This document shows, in pieces, positions 41,985 to 54,200 of a stretch of 64,000 nt of DNA (position 1 is the first letter of the stretch; each line of letters opens with the position of its first letter). The position numbers and the translations under genes are program-made. The notes below the pieces were generated by a model. That model saw nothing but the letters and a program-made list of their open reading frames with translations, searched no databases and was not told the DNA's origin. Source of the DNA: Halichondria panicea (Eukaryota; Porifera; Demospongiae; Suberitida; Halichondriidae); assembly GCF_963675165.1 (NCBI RefSeq), contig NC_087391.1, forward strand, positions 2,375,001 through 2,439,000, given 5' to 3'.

Positions 41985-42980
41985 AAGCTTGATCTTTGTG
42001 AAGTATGTAGACAAAAGTTGGCCTGAAGAAGGTGTTCTCCTGACCTTAACTCTCGAGCCCTTAAATGACCATACCCTGCTTCATCCTCAACCTTTTTTTT
42101 TTATATTTGTATCATCTTGGGATGATTATTGTTTAGATCGATATTCTATAGGGCTTACATAAGAGAGATCAGAGGCAAAATGAACGAAGAGAACTTAAGC
42201 AATAACACTTGGACTTGCACATTTTTTGATTACAGGTTGATGATGAGGATAGTCACATCTCAACCTGATGCTCTCATCACTTTTTCGAAATTACCTCTCT
42301 CCTTCTATATACAGTGTCCCTCTCTTCCTATTTAGTAAATTGGGCATCCGATTTACTAAAGAGAACGACTCTGATGGTCTATTCTCATGTCTCTTGGTTT
42401 GATTGTCTTATCAATGTTGTCCCGCCCACTATCTTGTAGGTTTGAAGTGTACATGCAGGTGGTAACAAATTGATAAAGCATTTTTTTGACACTCGTTTTA
42501 GCTCTGCTTTTATCTCGTTTGTTTCACCTATCAGCCAAATTTTTTTCCATTCGTTGTGACGTGAGACAAAAAAGCAGAAATGTAAAATAAGCAATGTAAA
42601 CCTAATAGAGTAAATTAAAAATACAATGGTAATTAGGTGAAACAGTTCATGCAGTCACTGTTGCTGGGAGACATTGCCCAGGCTAGGGTGATGTCTATGT
42701 TCTCATATAATTATTGGGTGATGTTTTGACGATCTGCTTCCCCTGATATATATTATTTCACTTCTTAGTATGGCAAACTATCGTTTGCTTCATCTCTGAC
42801 TCTCTGGCTGTATGCTCATCTTCATGTCTTTTGTATGCTGTGGAGAGCCTTCCTGATCTGTTGCTAGGGGCATTAGGGTGAAAGATCCTGACATCAAAGA
42901 AGGTACCAAAAAATTCTCACAGACCAAAAAGAGATGTGATTTGGTTTTTACGCACTCTTTCATTTTTATTATTTTATGTT
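41985..42980. other. Intergenic stretch
   Basis: No gene seen. It contains a short inverted repeat near 42332-42360 (TTTAGTAAAT ... ATTTACTAAA) that could form a hairpin. Confidence 0.4.
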
Positions 42981-44636
42981 AAAATGTAAGATGATTTATA
43001 ATAAGGGGCCCCTCCCCGTGAAGTATAGTTTCAGTAGGGCCCTCGCCGTTCCTGTTATACAGGAGGCATATGGTCTGCAGGCTTAAAGCTTGTGTTCTGG
43101 CGGTGCTTGCGAGGGGGAAAGGGTCTCGCTTGAGATGGGCCGGAGGAAGAGCCTAGGCTCTGCTTTTTCTGAAAGCCTACTGCTAGCAGGGGGCAGTTTT
43201 TTGAGATTCTCTGCAAATAGTGCACGTGGAGCCAGAAAGTTGGCTGTTCGGGCATTCAGTTGCCATGTGGTTGGCTGCCCCACATGAAAAACAAATGACC
43301 TGCGGGCGCACCGTGTCTGCAGACAGGCATGAGGCAACTAGTTCCGTGTCTATACTTACCACAAGCAAGTCGGGTCAATAGCTAATTTGCGTCGAAATTG
43401 GAGGTCATACTGTAGCCAGGCATGCGGTTGAAAGCGCATGAGGCAACTAGTTCCGTGTCTATACTGGATCACAAGCAAGTCGGGTCAATAGCTAATTTGC
43501 GTCGAAATTAGAGGTCATACTGTAGCCAGGCATGCGGTTGAAAGCGCTGACTAGAGCGAATAATGAACGATTGGTAACGCCAGAGTTGTTGGGCGATGCT
43601 GGGAGAGGCCGACGAGAAAATGCTTGCAGCCATGACTGCAGGGAGGCAATAGGAGCTACGCGACACTTCTGCGTGCGAGAGTGGACGCCAGCGCTGCCTG
43701 CCACCATGAGTTCCCCTAACAGTTCCGTAAATTCAATGAACTCACCCCTCACAATCCTTTTGTGCATAGATCTTGAAATGGGTACCGTGGAGTGATGGGA
43801 GTGCCTCTCCTTGTGGTGCCTGTGCTGCCTGTCACGACGGTGCTGATGGTGGGTACGATGTCTGGTCCGTTGCCTAGTCCGATGCCTAGGGCGCGGAGTC
43901 CGAGAGCGTGAGCGAGCGGGCTCTGAGTCGGATGAAGAGCTGGAGTGGCGATGGCTCCTGGGTGACTGCCGGTGACGGTGGTGGCGTTAGAGGGTTGCCT
44001 AGATGCGAGCGTGAATCGCATATCTGAATCGGAGGTGTAGGGGATCGAGTTGTCCTCCGTTTCAGAGCTGTCCGCTGCCGATGTTGCCGGCGAGTGTGAG
44101 GTGGTACTGCCGCCGTCGTGGTATCACTGCCTGTAGTGTCATCTGGGTGAGTGTGCTCCCAAAGGCGTTGTGCCCGCATCCGTCTCGATCCCGCATAGGA
44201 AAGATGGTACCGGTCCAGGTGGAGGTCGAGGACAGAACTCGGGAGGGCCCTCATGGCCTGGGCAGTAGTGGCTAGAGTTGACATACTCAGAAAGACGCTA
44301 ATTAATTGCCACCAAACACACACACTACAATACAAAGAATGCGACTTCGATCATTGATGAGCCTGCATGTACTTTTCAAAGCGATATTCTAGCCTAGGAC
44401 TAGGATACTGGAAAGCATTAAGACACTATTAACAGCTAGGCTTGAAAGACGCTATTAACAGCTAGGCTTGCCACTGTCCAACACGCGAATCACTACCACG
44501 CGGTAGGATCCCCTACTGCGCATGCGCAGCCACACCTACCTGTATTAATCCCAAGAGTACTTGCCGCTGGCTGCCATTAACCATTGTTTTGTCCTCACAC
44601 ACAAAACCCACTTTAAAATGTAAGATGATTTATAAT
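42981..44636 (-). mobile_element. Retroelement gag copy 3 with perfect 22-bp flanking direct repeats
   Basis: The 22-base sequence beginning AAAATGTAAGATGATTTATA lies at both 42981-43002 and 44615-44636, a likely target-site duplication. Between them, on the minus strand, are the family 5' leader (44614-44500), the SAP-like N-terminus (RALPSSVLDLHLDRYHLSYA near 44250), a gag core (HKRIVRGEFIEFTELLGELM and APIASLQSWLQAF, 43767-43492), and a CCHC zinc knuckle (CFSCGAANHMATEC, 43368-43183). No polymerase is present, so this is a truncated or non-autonomous copy. Frames are broken between these pieces. A 22-bp duplication points to target-primed (LINE-like) insertion rather than DIRS-type recombination. 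Confidence 0.7.
43327..43545. repeat. 109-bp tandem duplication inside gag copy 3
   Basis: GCATGAGGCAACTAGTTCCG through GCGGTTGAAAGC occurs at 43327-43435 and is repeated at once at 43436-43545. The copies differ mainly at ACTTACC/ACTGGAT and one G/A. The duplication separates the gag core from the zinc knuckle and disrupts the frame. Confidence 0.85.
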
Positions 44637-45238
44637 ATTATGCAATAATTTATTATTATAGCTAGTAGCGAACACAATTAATATGGATCAATGAATTATA
44701 CTAGTGGCTGTACTATAAATTAATACTGTCGCTTAATTGTACGTGTGGAACGTACGTATGCAGTTAGCATGCGTGCAAGTACACGTGTGTGGCTTGTATA
44801 CCAACCAGATGTGTGCAGAAAGTGTGCAATAGACACGTGTAGCATTTGAGCATGATAACAGTCTTTTACTGTTATCATATGACACACTTGTACCACACTT
44901 CAACTTCCTTTGCACACGTGCAGCACTTGTTGTTGCATGTGTAAGGGAATTAAGTGACCAAACAATTTTCAAAAGTCTTCAGTAGCTGAGAAGAGCACAT
45001 TTTCGGCTTACCTTCTGATAGAAACAGCGAAATCCCATGCCTATATATATATCATATTTTGTGTGGGAGTTTGGATTTACAGATTGGTTCATTAATATTG
45101 TTGATCTTTACCCAACAAGTTTTTGGCATGGATATCATGATCTTTTGATCACAAATTTGTTTCGACAGTGTCAAGAGCACACTGTCATGTGCTCGCTACT
45201 GCCACAGTTTGTTTTCATTAATCTTATTTTCCTTTCAG
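44637..45238. other. Upstream region of the TARBP1-like gene
   Basis: No exon was securely found here although the gene must begin upstream of 45239. A strong 11-bp hairpin lies at 44852-44878 (ATGATAACAGT/ACTGTTATCAT). First exons and the promoter may lie in this stretch or before gag copy 3. Confidence 0.35.
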
Positions 45239-48200
45239 TTCGTATGTGGGAAACTGCTGCAAGTGCTAGGCCAGACATTCCTCTACAACAGGTTTGCAAT
45301 ATCATTTTCAAAAATTACGTATTTAATAACTAAATGCAGGAGTCAGACTTCACCTCAAGATTGCTATCCACCTTTAGCCAAGGAGCTTACCACATTTTTA
45401 CAGACCTTTGTGTCAAAAATGGAGAAAGAGCAGGCAGGTAAACTAAACATAATTTTATGTGCATGCGTTTAATTAGCACTACGAATGTGATCATCCACCC
45501 AAAGTAATTTATGTATACCGTATAGCGGGTAATTTTCGTGAGTAAGCTGATCTCAACGAAAATTGTACCCATGAAAATGAGGCGTGGTTTACTGACGTGA
45601 CTCATGGAAATCACTGCTGTTCAACTCCAATCCCCCCCCCCACAAAAATTACCCGCTATACGGTACATGCTACGTACCGATGCACATGTACCTGCAGTGC
45701 ACGTACATGTATACCTTTAACTAAGCACATGAAACAGTTTGGGCTGGGATGATGATTACCAGATATAACAGTCTAGTATACGATTAATAAAAATTGCTAC
45801 TGAAAGTCTCTGAGAATGATGATGATGGAAGCTTGACAAACAAGGATGCACTTTACATGTATATACATCTCATTTTGGGATTTATCAAAAAGTAGATAGT
45901 TAGGACATTAATGAATGAATGATAATAATGCTTGGCTGTCCTAATAGCTGATCTGGAGTAGAGGCTTTGACGTGGACGTGGACGTCACATTTTTGTGTCA
46001 TTCTTTCGCCAGTCAATGAATGGTTCCTTCTTCTCGCGAGGCATTGTCTGAGGCATAGTCTGGCTGCAAAACATAAGCAAAGTCAATTAAGTATGACAAC
46101 TACGAACGAATAATAATTTATGTAGCTATAATTACAATGGTTCAATAATCGACAAATTCATTGAAAAGGTGAATTTTAAACTTGCCAAACTAAGACATGT
46201 GCATCAATAAAACTTTGTGGACCCGGTGAACATGCAATAAAACTTAGTACAGACATTCAGTGGTTCTAGAAATCAACTGACACAAAGAAGGACACCTGAA
46301 AATACCTTCAACTGTTTGTAACCAGCTAGATAAGCATACACAAGGTCAGAAGTATGTGGACCCAGTAATACATACTGGCTAACTACTACACAAAAATAAA
46401 CATAGCAATTCTTTTCAAACAGCAGATCAACTGACATTTTCAGCTCCACAAATCAGCTACAACGCTCTAACTGTAATATTCATAACTATACAGACCTAGT
46501 TAAAGCCAATCACAGTGCTAGCACTTCAGCTTCCAATCGTAGATTCTTGTGACAACAGATTCTTTGCTTGCCAGTAGCTCTTCATTTTCTGGTAGCTGCG
46601 AGGCAATCATCCTCCCAGCAAAACTCAGGATGCTATCTGTAATCTAGGGGCGTTTCATATCCATATTATCTATATGGATCAAGTGTGTTGTTAATACTCC
46701 TCTGTTTGCTTGTACAGGTCCTTTTCTTGCCCAGTTCCTTTCCTCGTTTGCTGATCTGAAACTAGCGGAGGTTCCATTGGTCTTCGTCAGCTATGCAGTA
46801 TCTGAACTACATTCTGAGCCTCTTATTGGGCGAGAGGGACTGGCTGCAATTAGGTACTTGTGGTAACGAAGCGCTTTATATCCCGTTGCTACGTTGTTGC
46901 TAAGTGCAATATGCATCATAATGTACTAACCACAAAGTCAAAATGCACAAACCGCAAAGTCATAATGTACTAGCCACAAAACGCCCCTCTGCATGGCATT
47001 AGACTGACATAATTATTAAATGAAATAACATTATGAGAAATATAAGTATCAGAGTAAATCATGCATACAGGATGTTAATGTTCAGCACTGTTGGGGAGTT
47101 TCTTCTTAGCAATCATGCAGGTTTTTAAATTATCCAAGGTTCATTTTGTGAAAGATTCTGTGTTCCTAGACCTACATTAGTGCGTAGCCCTTGTGATGTA
47201 TGTCAATTCTACTTCACCATAGCACTAAGCGGCTCTTTTGCTGGGGGCTTGCACCTCTGATTGCTTGGATGGCTGAGCGTAGGAGGGAGAAGGTTAGGCG
47301 ACATCTTAACCAGCAATAGAGTTTTATTGTAGGTGATGTCCAATTTCTGGGCGAGTAGTGAGCTCAGGCGTTTGTAGAAAAGTGATGCTTCTACGCCCAT
47401 GCCTCCTGTAACTGATAAAACTAACGGTGTGAAAGAGGAGTGTTCAACTTCCTGGATTCTTTGCTGATATGCCCGTTTCTTTTCCAGTTCGTGTTTTCTG
47501 GTATGTTGCTGCTTGTGACTGGTTTCTGTTGGAGGGGGGCAGTAGTGGGGTGGGGCTGTTTGCAGTAGTGCGTTTGTGTCAAGCCATTCGTTGGTCCATG
47601 CCAATCTTATATGCGCTACAGATATACTGGCACATATCGTCTAGAAGAGAGAAGAGATTGAGCTGTGTATAGGGTTGTCTCTATCATTTTGTGCCGTTCT
47701 ACTTATTGTGTTACTAAGACAGTGTTATGTTGCTATGCCCTCGGAATAAACTAGCTATAACATAAAAGTCAGAGCAGTCATTGTATTATTGAATGATCTG
47801 CGTGTGTTGAGGGCATGCATGTGGTACCTTACAGTACATGTACATTTAATCATGCACAGTAAAATGAAACATGAAACATAAAATATATAGGTACATGAGA
47901 TGAGAGCATGTTGTGTATACGTAGTGCAAGACCGCCTTAATTAATTCGTTCCCGCATGACTGTAATAATTATCACCGTGTGTGTACACTCTGCACGTTCG
48001 TAGGTCAATTGTTCTCAGTTCGATACTCACTCACAAGCCTTCTCTGAGAGAAGCTACTCAGTCCTTCCTGCTAAAGGCTGTGTGTGAACTCACAAATCAC
48101 GTGAGTTAAACATAACTAATTATGATAATGTATAATTATTACATGAATAACAACAACGTCTTTTATAGTCAAAATCAATTGCTATTGAGGCTATATGCGT

Positions 48201-51200
48201 GTGAATGTTGATAGTTTGTCATTCTGTCTGCCTACACAGAGAGAAGTTGGCTACTTGGAAGCTGTTCAGACTTTAGGTTCTTTTCGCCAAGCTGAATGTC
48301 TTGTGTTTGGCTCTAAAAGTTGGAAACAGGTATTTTCAGGAAATCAATAGAGTATGAATATTGTTTCATTTTCTATCTACTTAGGCATCCAAATTTCTCG
48401 TGAGTCTGGCTACCTTAAAAGAGACCTCTGCAGAAGAGAGTGGATCAAAGAATCTGTTTTCGTACTTGCAGTCATGTATCCATGCTTACCTTCAGGTGAC
48501 ATCCCACCGTGATGATCCCTTACCAACCATTTCAAGCCTTGCCCGAGCTCTAGTTCTTTCAGTTGACGAAGAGTGCATTGTTGGCAGCAGGTATTCAATT
48601 TACATAATTATGTGTAACTGAATTTTTTTAATGTCATATACGTACTGTAATTAGTACAAGCATAGTTATGTGCGTAGTTTCGAATAATACTTTTTTCGTT
48701 ATCAATGCACAATCGTCATGCATGCAGAGCACTGTCGACTGAGTCTCGTAGCCTTGGTGATTCTCTCACCCTGCTCATGGCACCGGTCATGGATATCATT
48801 GCCACAGCAACAGCACGGGCCTATCTAGCAGCTGATGTTGTGAGCAATGCTCTCGAGTTTCTCTCCTCCCTCGTTCATCTGCTACCATCTTCACCTCACA
48901 GTGACACAGGTGTGAGCAGTCGTGCATTTATATTGTACTTCCCATTTATGCAATGCATGCATGGATCGACCTGTGCTGCATGCACAGTTTATACGTATTA
49001 GGTCAACTAAAGTCTTATGTATGTCACCTGGTTTTTTTAATGATGTCACATGTACTATAAACAACACTATAGTTCTGCATGCACATTTTAGACTTCTAGT
49101 TTGAAAATATATATGTCCATGTTTGTGCACAGCTCAAGTGTTCTACAAGTGTCTCTCACCATGGCTACCTGACACAATGCTCTACCTTCACACTCAACTC
49201 TTGCCGGGAGCAAAGGTCAGGCCTGTGAGAGAGAGCCTGTATACTAGGGCCTTTAAAGATTATTTCCCCATAGTACCCAAACATGTTTATGATTGAAGAA
49301 GAAAAGGCATGCATGCATGCAAGTGACTATCTATAGTACACATAATTATAGCGATCAAAATTCAAATCGTGGGCATTTCTATTTTTAGCACTCCTGCACA
49401 TGCGTTCATTCAATTTGTTTTGCTGTTGCATACCCTCTCTTCTTTTATACGCCATTGATTGTATTGAGAAGACTTTGTGAGCCCTAGCCAGAGTCTAGCT
49501 AGGTCAATTTGACAGTCTAATTGATTTTATGTTTGTAGGTGGGTGGAGCTCCCAACCTGGATCTCAACGTCTTCCTTGTGCACACATTAGATGGACTCTA
49601 CAGTTTCACAGTGGCACTTAAGTTTCCTTTCAGTGAGAACCCAGATATCAGCCTGGCTAACTTAGCTATAAGAGCTGGAAAGCGGTTGAATTCAATATGC
49701 TCTAAGCAGGTATATGCATGTATACGTAATGTTGTCCTTCATGTGAGTGTTTGTGTATAGTGTCTGCATGATATGATGGAATTAAGCATTGCTACTTGTG
49801 TTTTTAGATGGATACATAGCACAATTAGTAGCAGACCCTCAAAACTCCCAAAACTAGTGAATTTTCTGCATGATGTGTACAGTTTCTACGATGCATTCGT
49901 GAGGATGGTGGACTGTTGCTAATTCAAATTCTTAATCAAACACTGTGTATATAACACTGATTAATTTTCCTCCTGGTATCAGTTTGCGTAATGAGAGCTA
50001 TTCTATACACATGCGTGAGCTCATGCATGTGGAGCCCCTTATAAGAGATTCTACCTATGTATACTAACTAACATGTTGATTTCCAGGATGTGATAGAGGT
50101 TACTCCAGCCCTTCTTGGTTCCATCACTGTCCTTGGCTGGCTTTCCTCATTGTCCCCATCTTCTCCACCCTCACTCAGCCGCACCCTCTCCAACACTCTC
50201 AATGCACTGCCGCTACCCCTGAATCTCTCTAGACCTGCTCCGCCAACCTGTACTAGTAACCATGGAGATAGTGATACAGCTATACTAGGGGTGGGTGGTT
50301 TGATGGCTTACGGTGCACCGGTCGAGTGGGGGCCGCTTATCTCTCAGTGTCTCAGTTCCTACTGGAGGTGTCTGCTCTATATGATGAGAGAGAGTAGTGA
50401 CTGGGTGATAGAGAAAGGTGTGTTTGAGCATTCTTGTCACAAAATCCAAACATTTACGTATGTTTTCACTCTACTGTGTTTCTTTGCAGGGGTTGATAAA
50501 TTGGTCACGATTTGTCTTGATGGATTGGACTCAGCCAGTGACTCACTCCCCACCATCATTGGCTGCCTTTCTCTCCTGGTCAACAAGGTACATATCTCAA
50601 TGTAATTACTTTACACTCAGTCGGTCACACATATTGTTTTGCGCTGACGGATTATTATTATCCATAATCATTTGTATGGGTAATGGAGATTCTATAATCT
50701 CGGTCGTGGAACATTCCTTGTCACAATAGCAATCTACGTACTTCTATAAGTTATTGTGTCATAGTAGTGACTTATGTTGCTCTCTACTATACTCTACTCT
50801 CTCTTGTGCTAGTAAACAATAACTGGTCCTAAAGGACCAACAGCTCGAGTCACTGCATAATTTTGATAACTGTATCGGTTTCACTGAAAATTGTACTGCC
50901 TCATTGGCGCATACATGTGCAAACAGTGTATGACAGGCCGTACGTCTTTTGAAGCGGCCTAGTTTCGAGGCTATACTCACACAATTGTATACATAAAATA
51001 TGTGCCAGTTTCCTCAGTATTGTATTGGCACAGGCAGGTATTTGCTTTGCATCTTGTAGAGTGCATCAGGACCCTCTCACTTATGCTCCTTCACTGAAAG
51101 AGTATGGTCGCTGGTTGGTGAGCTCAGAAACAAGCCCAAAGAATTCGATGAAGCCCTAGAGGCATTCGCCCAGCTTGTCTTCCATCCAAACTTATTGGCC

Positions 51201-54200
51201 TGTCATAATGAAGAAGTTAATAAGCTGCAAGAACAGGTAGGAGTTTCTGTAGTCTCGCGGACCCAGTATCGGCTGGTCCACGAGACTAGAGTTTCTGGGT
51301 GTATGTGATTAGATGCTGTTTAAGAGCACTGCATGGTGCACGGCTTGTAAAATGTGATCGTTAATGTCAATGACATCATTAGTTGCGCACTATTTACAGG
51401 GTTCCTTGATTAATTTGTTGTTCGTTTAGTGTAAGTGAGTCGATTTGGTGATTATACCTCGAGGGATACGGTACTGACTCTGTGTGTGTCTGTCTTTTGC
51501 AGCTGTAACTGCCAAACGTTTACAATGCAACGACAAATAACAGCTTCTATACGTGCAGGCTTCTAGCCACGTCCCCTTGGATTTTAATTCGTGGATTTGC
51601 GAACTAAAGTTTCTTTCTCGAGTTATGGCTAGTTTCACTATTTGCAGTCTCTTCAGAATCTTTCATAGCATCATCTGAGTAAGCCTTGCACTAACTGCTT
51701 GTTAGCTACAATAGTCAGAAAAGAGCTGCAAAGCTGCATGCATTGCAATTGTACTCTGCCAGCAGTCTTTGTGAACTCTAACCTCTTTTCAGATCCACCC
51801 CTTTTTTCATTGACAGGAAATGCAAGTACTTAATAAACTTCTCAACCCCTATCCAAGCCATTAGATAGACTTCTGTTTCCATCAAGCTCCTCTTTATAAC
51901 GACTGTGTGGCTCATCATTAACAATTGCATGATAATTATACAAAACAAACTAATTATCTCTTCTATAACACTATAATAGTACTTTTGAGCAAAAACAAAA
52001 CATGGCGAGAGGCATTAGCACAGCACAGCTTGCACCACTCGTTTAATTGTCACCTACAGAGAAATTCGATCTATGAAATGATTATTAATAATATGTTTGG
52101 GTTTGGGTGGTGTTTGTATTAGGCTTCCAAAAGGTGCTAAGTAGTACTGCGGTAATAAGAATCGCTTTTTGTGAATCTCTTTGAGGGTGACATATCATTA
52201 GTGCTAAGAATGCACTCTCTTTACTCTTTACTTCATGCAGTGTGTGGATGCGTTCTTCTCATTGGGTGAATCAAAAATTGGAGTTTTTAACATCCTTGTC
52301 GACTACACCTGCTCCATTTGGAGGAAAAGCTTGCAGCCGATTAGTGCAAAAAAAGGCTGTACCCACAAGGCTGAGCTAGTGGCCTCTTTGCAAGCCCACA
52401 TACAACTTATTCTCCAGGCGTGTACCTTTGGAACAGTGCACAGAAAAAACCTAAGGTTTGTAGAGATTTCTATATGAGAGAATTGCATGCAACTTCTGTT
52501 CTCTCATTGCAGGATTGTCGGAGACACTGAAGGTTTCCTTGGCTCTCTTGGTTTGAATATGTCTGAACATGAAGGCTCCAGGTGATTGGGAGCATGGCAT
52601 GGTATTGAGTACTTGTATGTATCTAGCCAGTGTTGCATTAAAATACCGGGCGAAGTAAGAGTATGTGTGCGCAAAGTGTGTCTCGATCATCTCATGCCTT
52701 GATAGATGTGTGTTTCTTTTGTAGAGGTGACTGTTGTGTTAGGATCAAAATATTAGTGTTCCTGCTGGAAATTTTTGGCTGTCTCTCGGAGTGCAGTGAT
52801 GGCAACGAATTGGATGACTTTTTACATATCTTTTTATCCACAATTACCTCTGAGGTACCGGTATGTGTGCATGCATTGGTTGTTTTACGTCCACAAGTAG
52901 TTGCATGGTGTAAGAGGTCCTTGCGTGATTGACATGCTTAAACAATAGACTAACCTTTGGTCTGAGGTGTAGCTATGTGAATGTGTAAGACACTACAAAC
53001 CATTGCTATTTGTGTCAGTGATCTTCTATGCCATATATACAGATATTGAAGATGTCTGTAAATTTTCCGAAGTATTACATCAACTCTCACACTCATCGTG
53101 TGAAATTGAGGCTGATACAAGTCCTCATACTGTCAGTCAAGTTTGCTAACAAGGTACGTGTGTGTTAGTTATCTTAATTTGTTCGTATGAAGTACACCCT
53201 CTACGGGATATTGGTGTACCGTGACACTTGAACGTGTTTTCCATTTTCATATTTCTATTTCCGCCTTTCACATTCATATTCTACTTGTGTTTCATTCCAT
53301 GTTCCAGACCACTTGCAAGATGGTGGCTGAGCGCCTAGTTGGAGCACTTCAGCACGACAACCAGCGAAGTGTGCGCTACTTGATGGAATGGACAGTGTCC
53401 CTAATTTTTACCCGATTCCCAGATCTCATACCTTCAATTCTGTTACCATGTTTGAATGCAGTGAGTTTTGGTCAAGGTATTTTTGTACCCCCAATTCTGT
53501 TACCATGTTTGAACGCAGTTTGGTCAAGGTATTTTTTTAAGTAAATTACTCCTGTGCGTTCTGTTCTGTGCGTATGTCACACTTGTTGCCTAAATTGCTT
53601 GCATGGGTGTTGTGCTAAAGCACCCCATGGATGCTATAATTTAATTTTCAACCTCAGACGTGTACCTAAACATGATTTAATTAATTCCGACAGGACTCCG
53701 ATGGTCGACTAAGCAGATTGTGTTCATTTCTCACCATTAGTGTGCACGTCGGTGTTAATCTATCAACTAACCTCCTCAAAGTGAGTGAACATTAATCCAT
53801 ACTTAAGTAATCAGTGTTCTCAACCCTCCCAAATGTATTTTTGATTAATGTTGGTTAATAACTGGGTATAAGGATGCCTTGTGGCTATTTGAGTGCTTTT
53901 GGGGAGACAAATTGCAAAAATTGGCACTTTACGTATGTACTCTTGTTTTCTTGCGTAATCTCGTTTTCTTGCGTAATCTCGTTTTCTTGTATTGTCTTGT
54001 AGAGCAACTACTACCACGGAATGATTCCAGTGGTCTTGAAGTGGGTGTCTAGTCATCATTTCACTGTTAGGATGTATTCTCAGCAGGCTCTCTACCGAAT
54101 ATGGGACGACTGTAGGAGGTCAAAGGTCACAACCGTGCTGGAAACATTCTGTATTCTAGAAGAGAGCATTCTATCTATGCAGGATCACGGGTAAGTGTAC

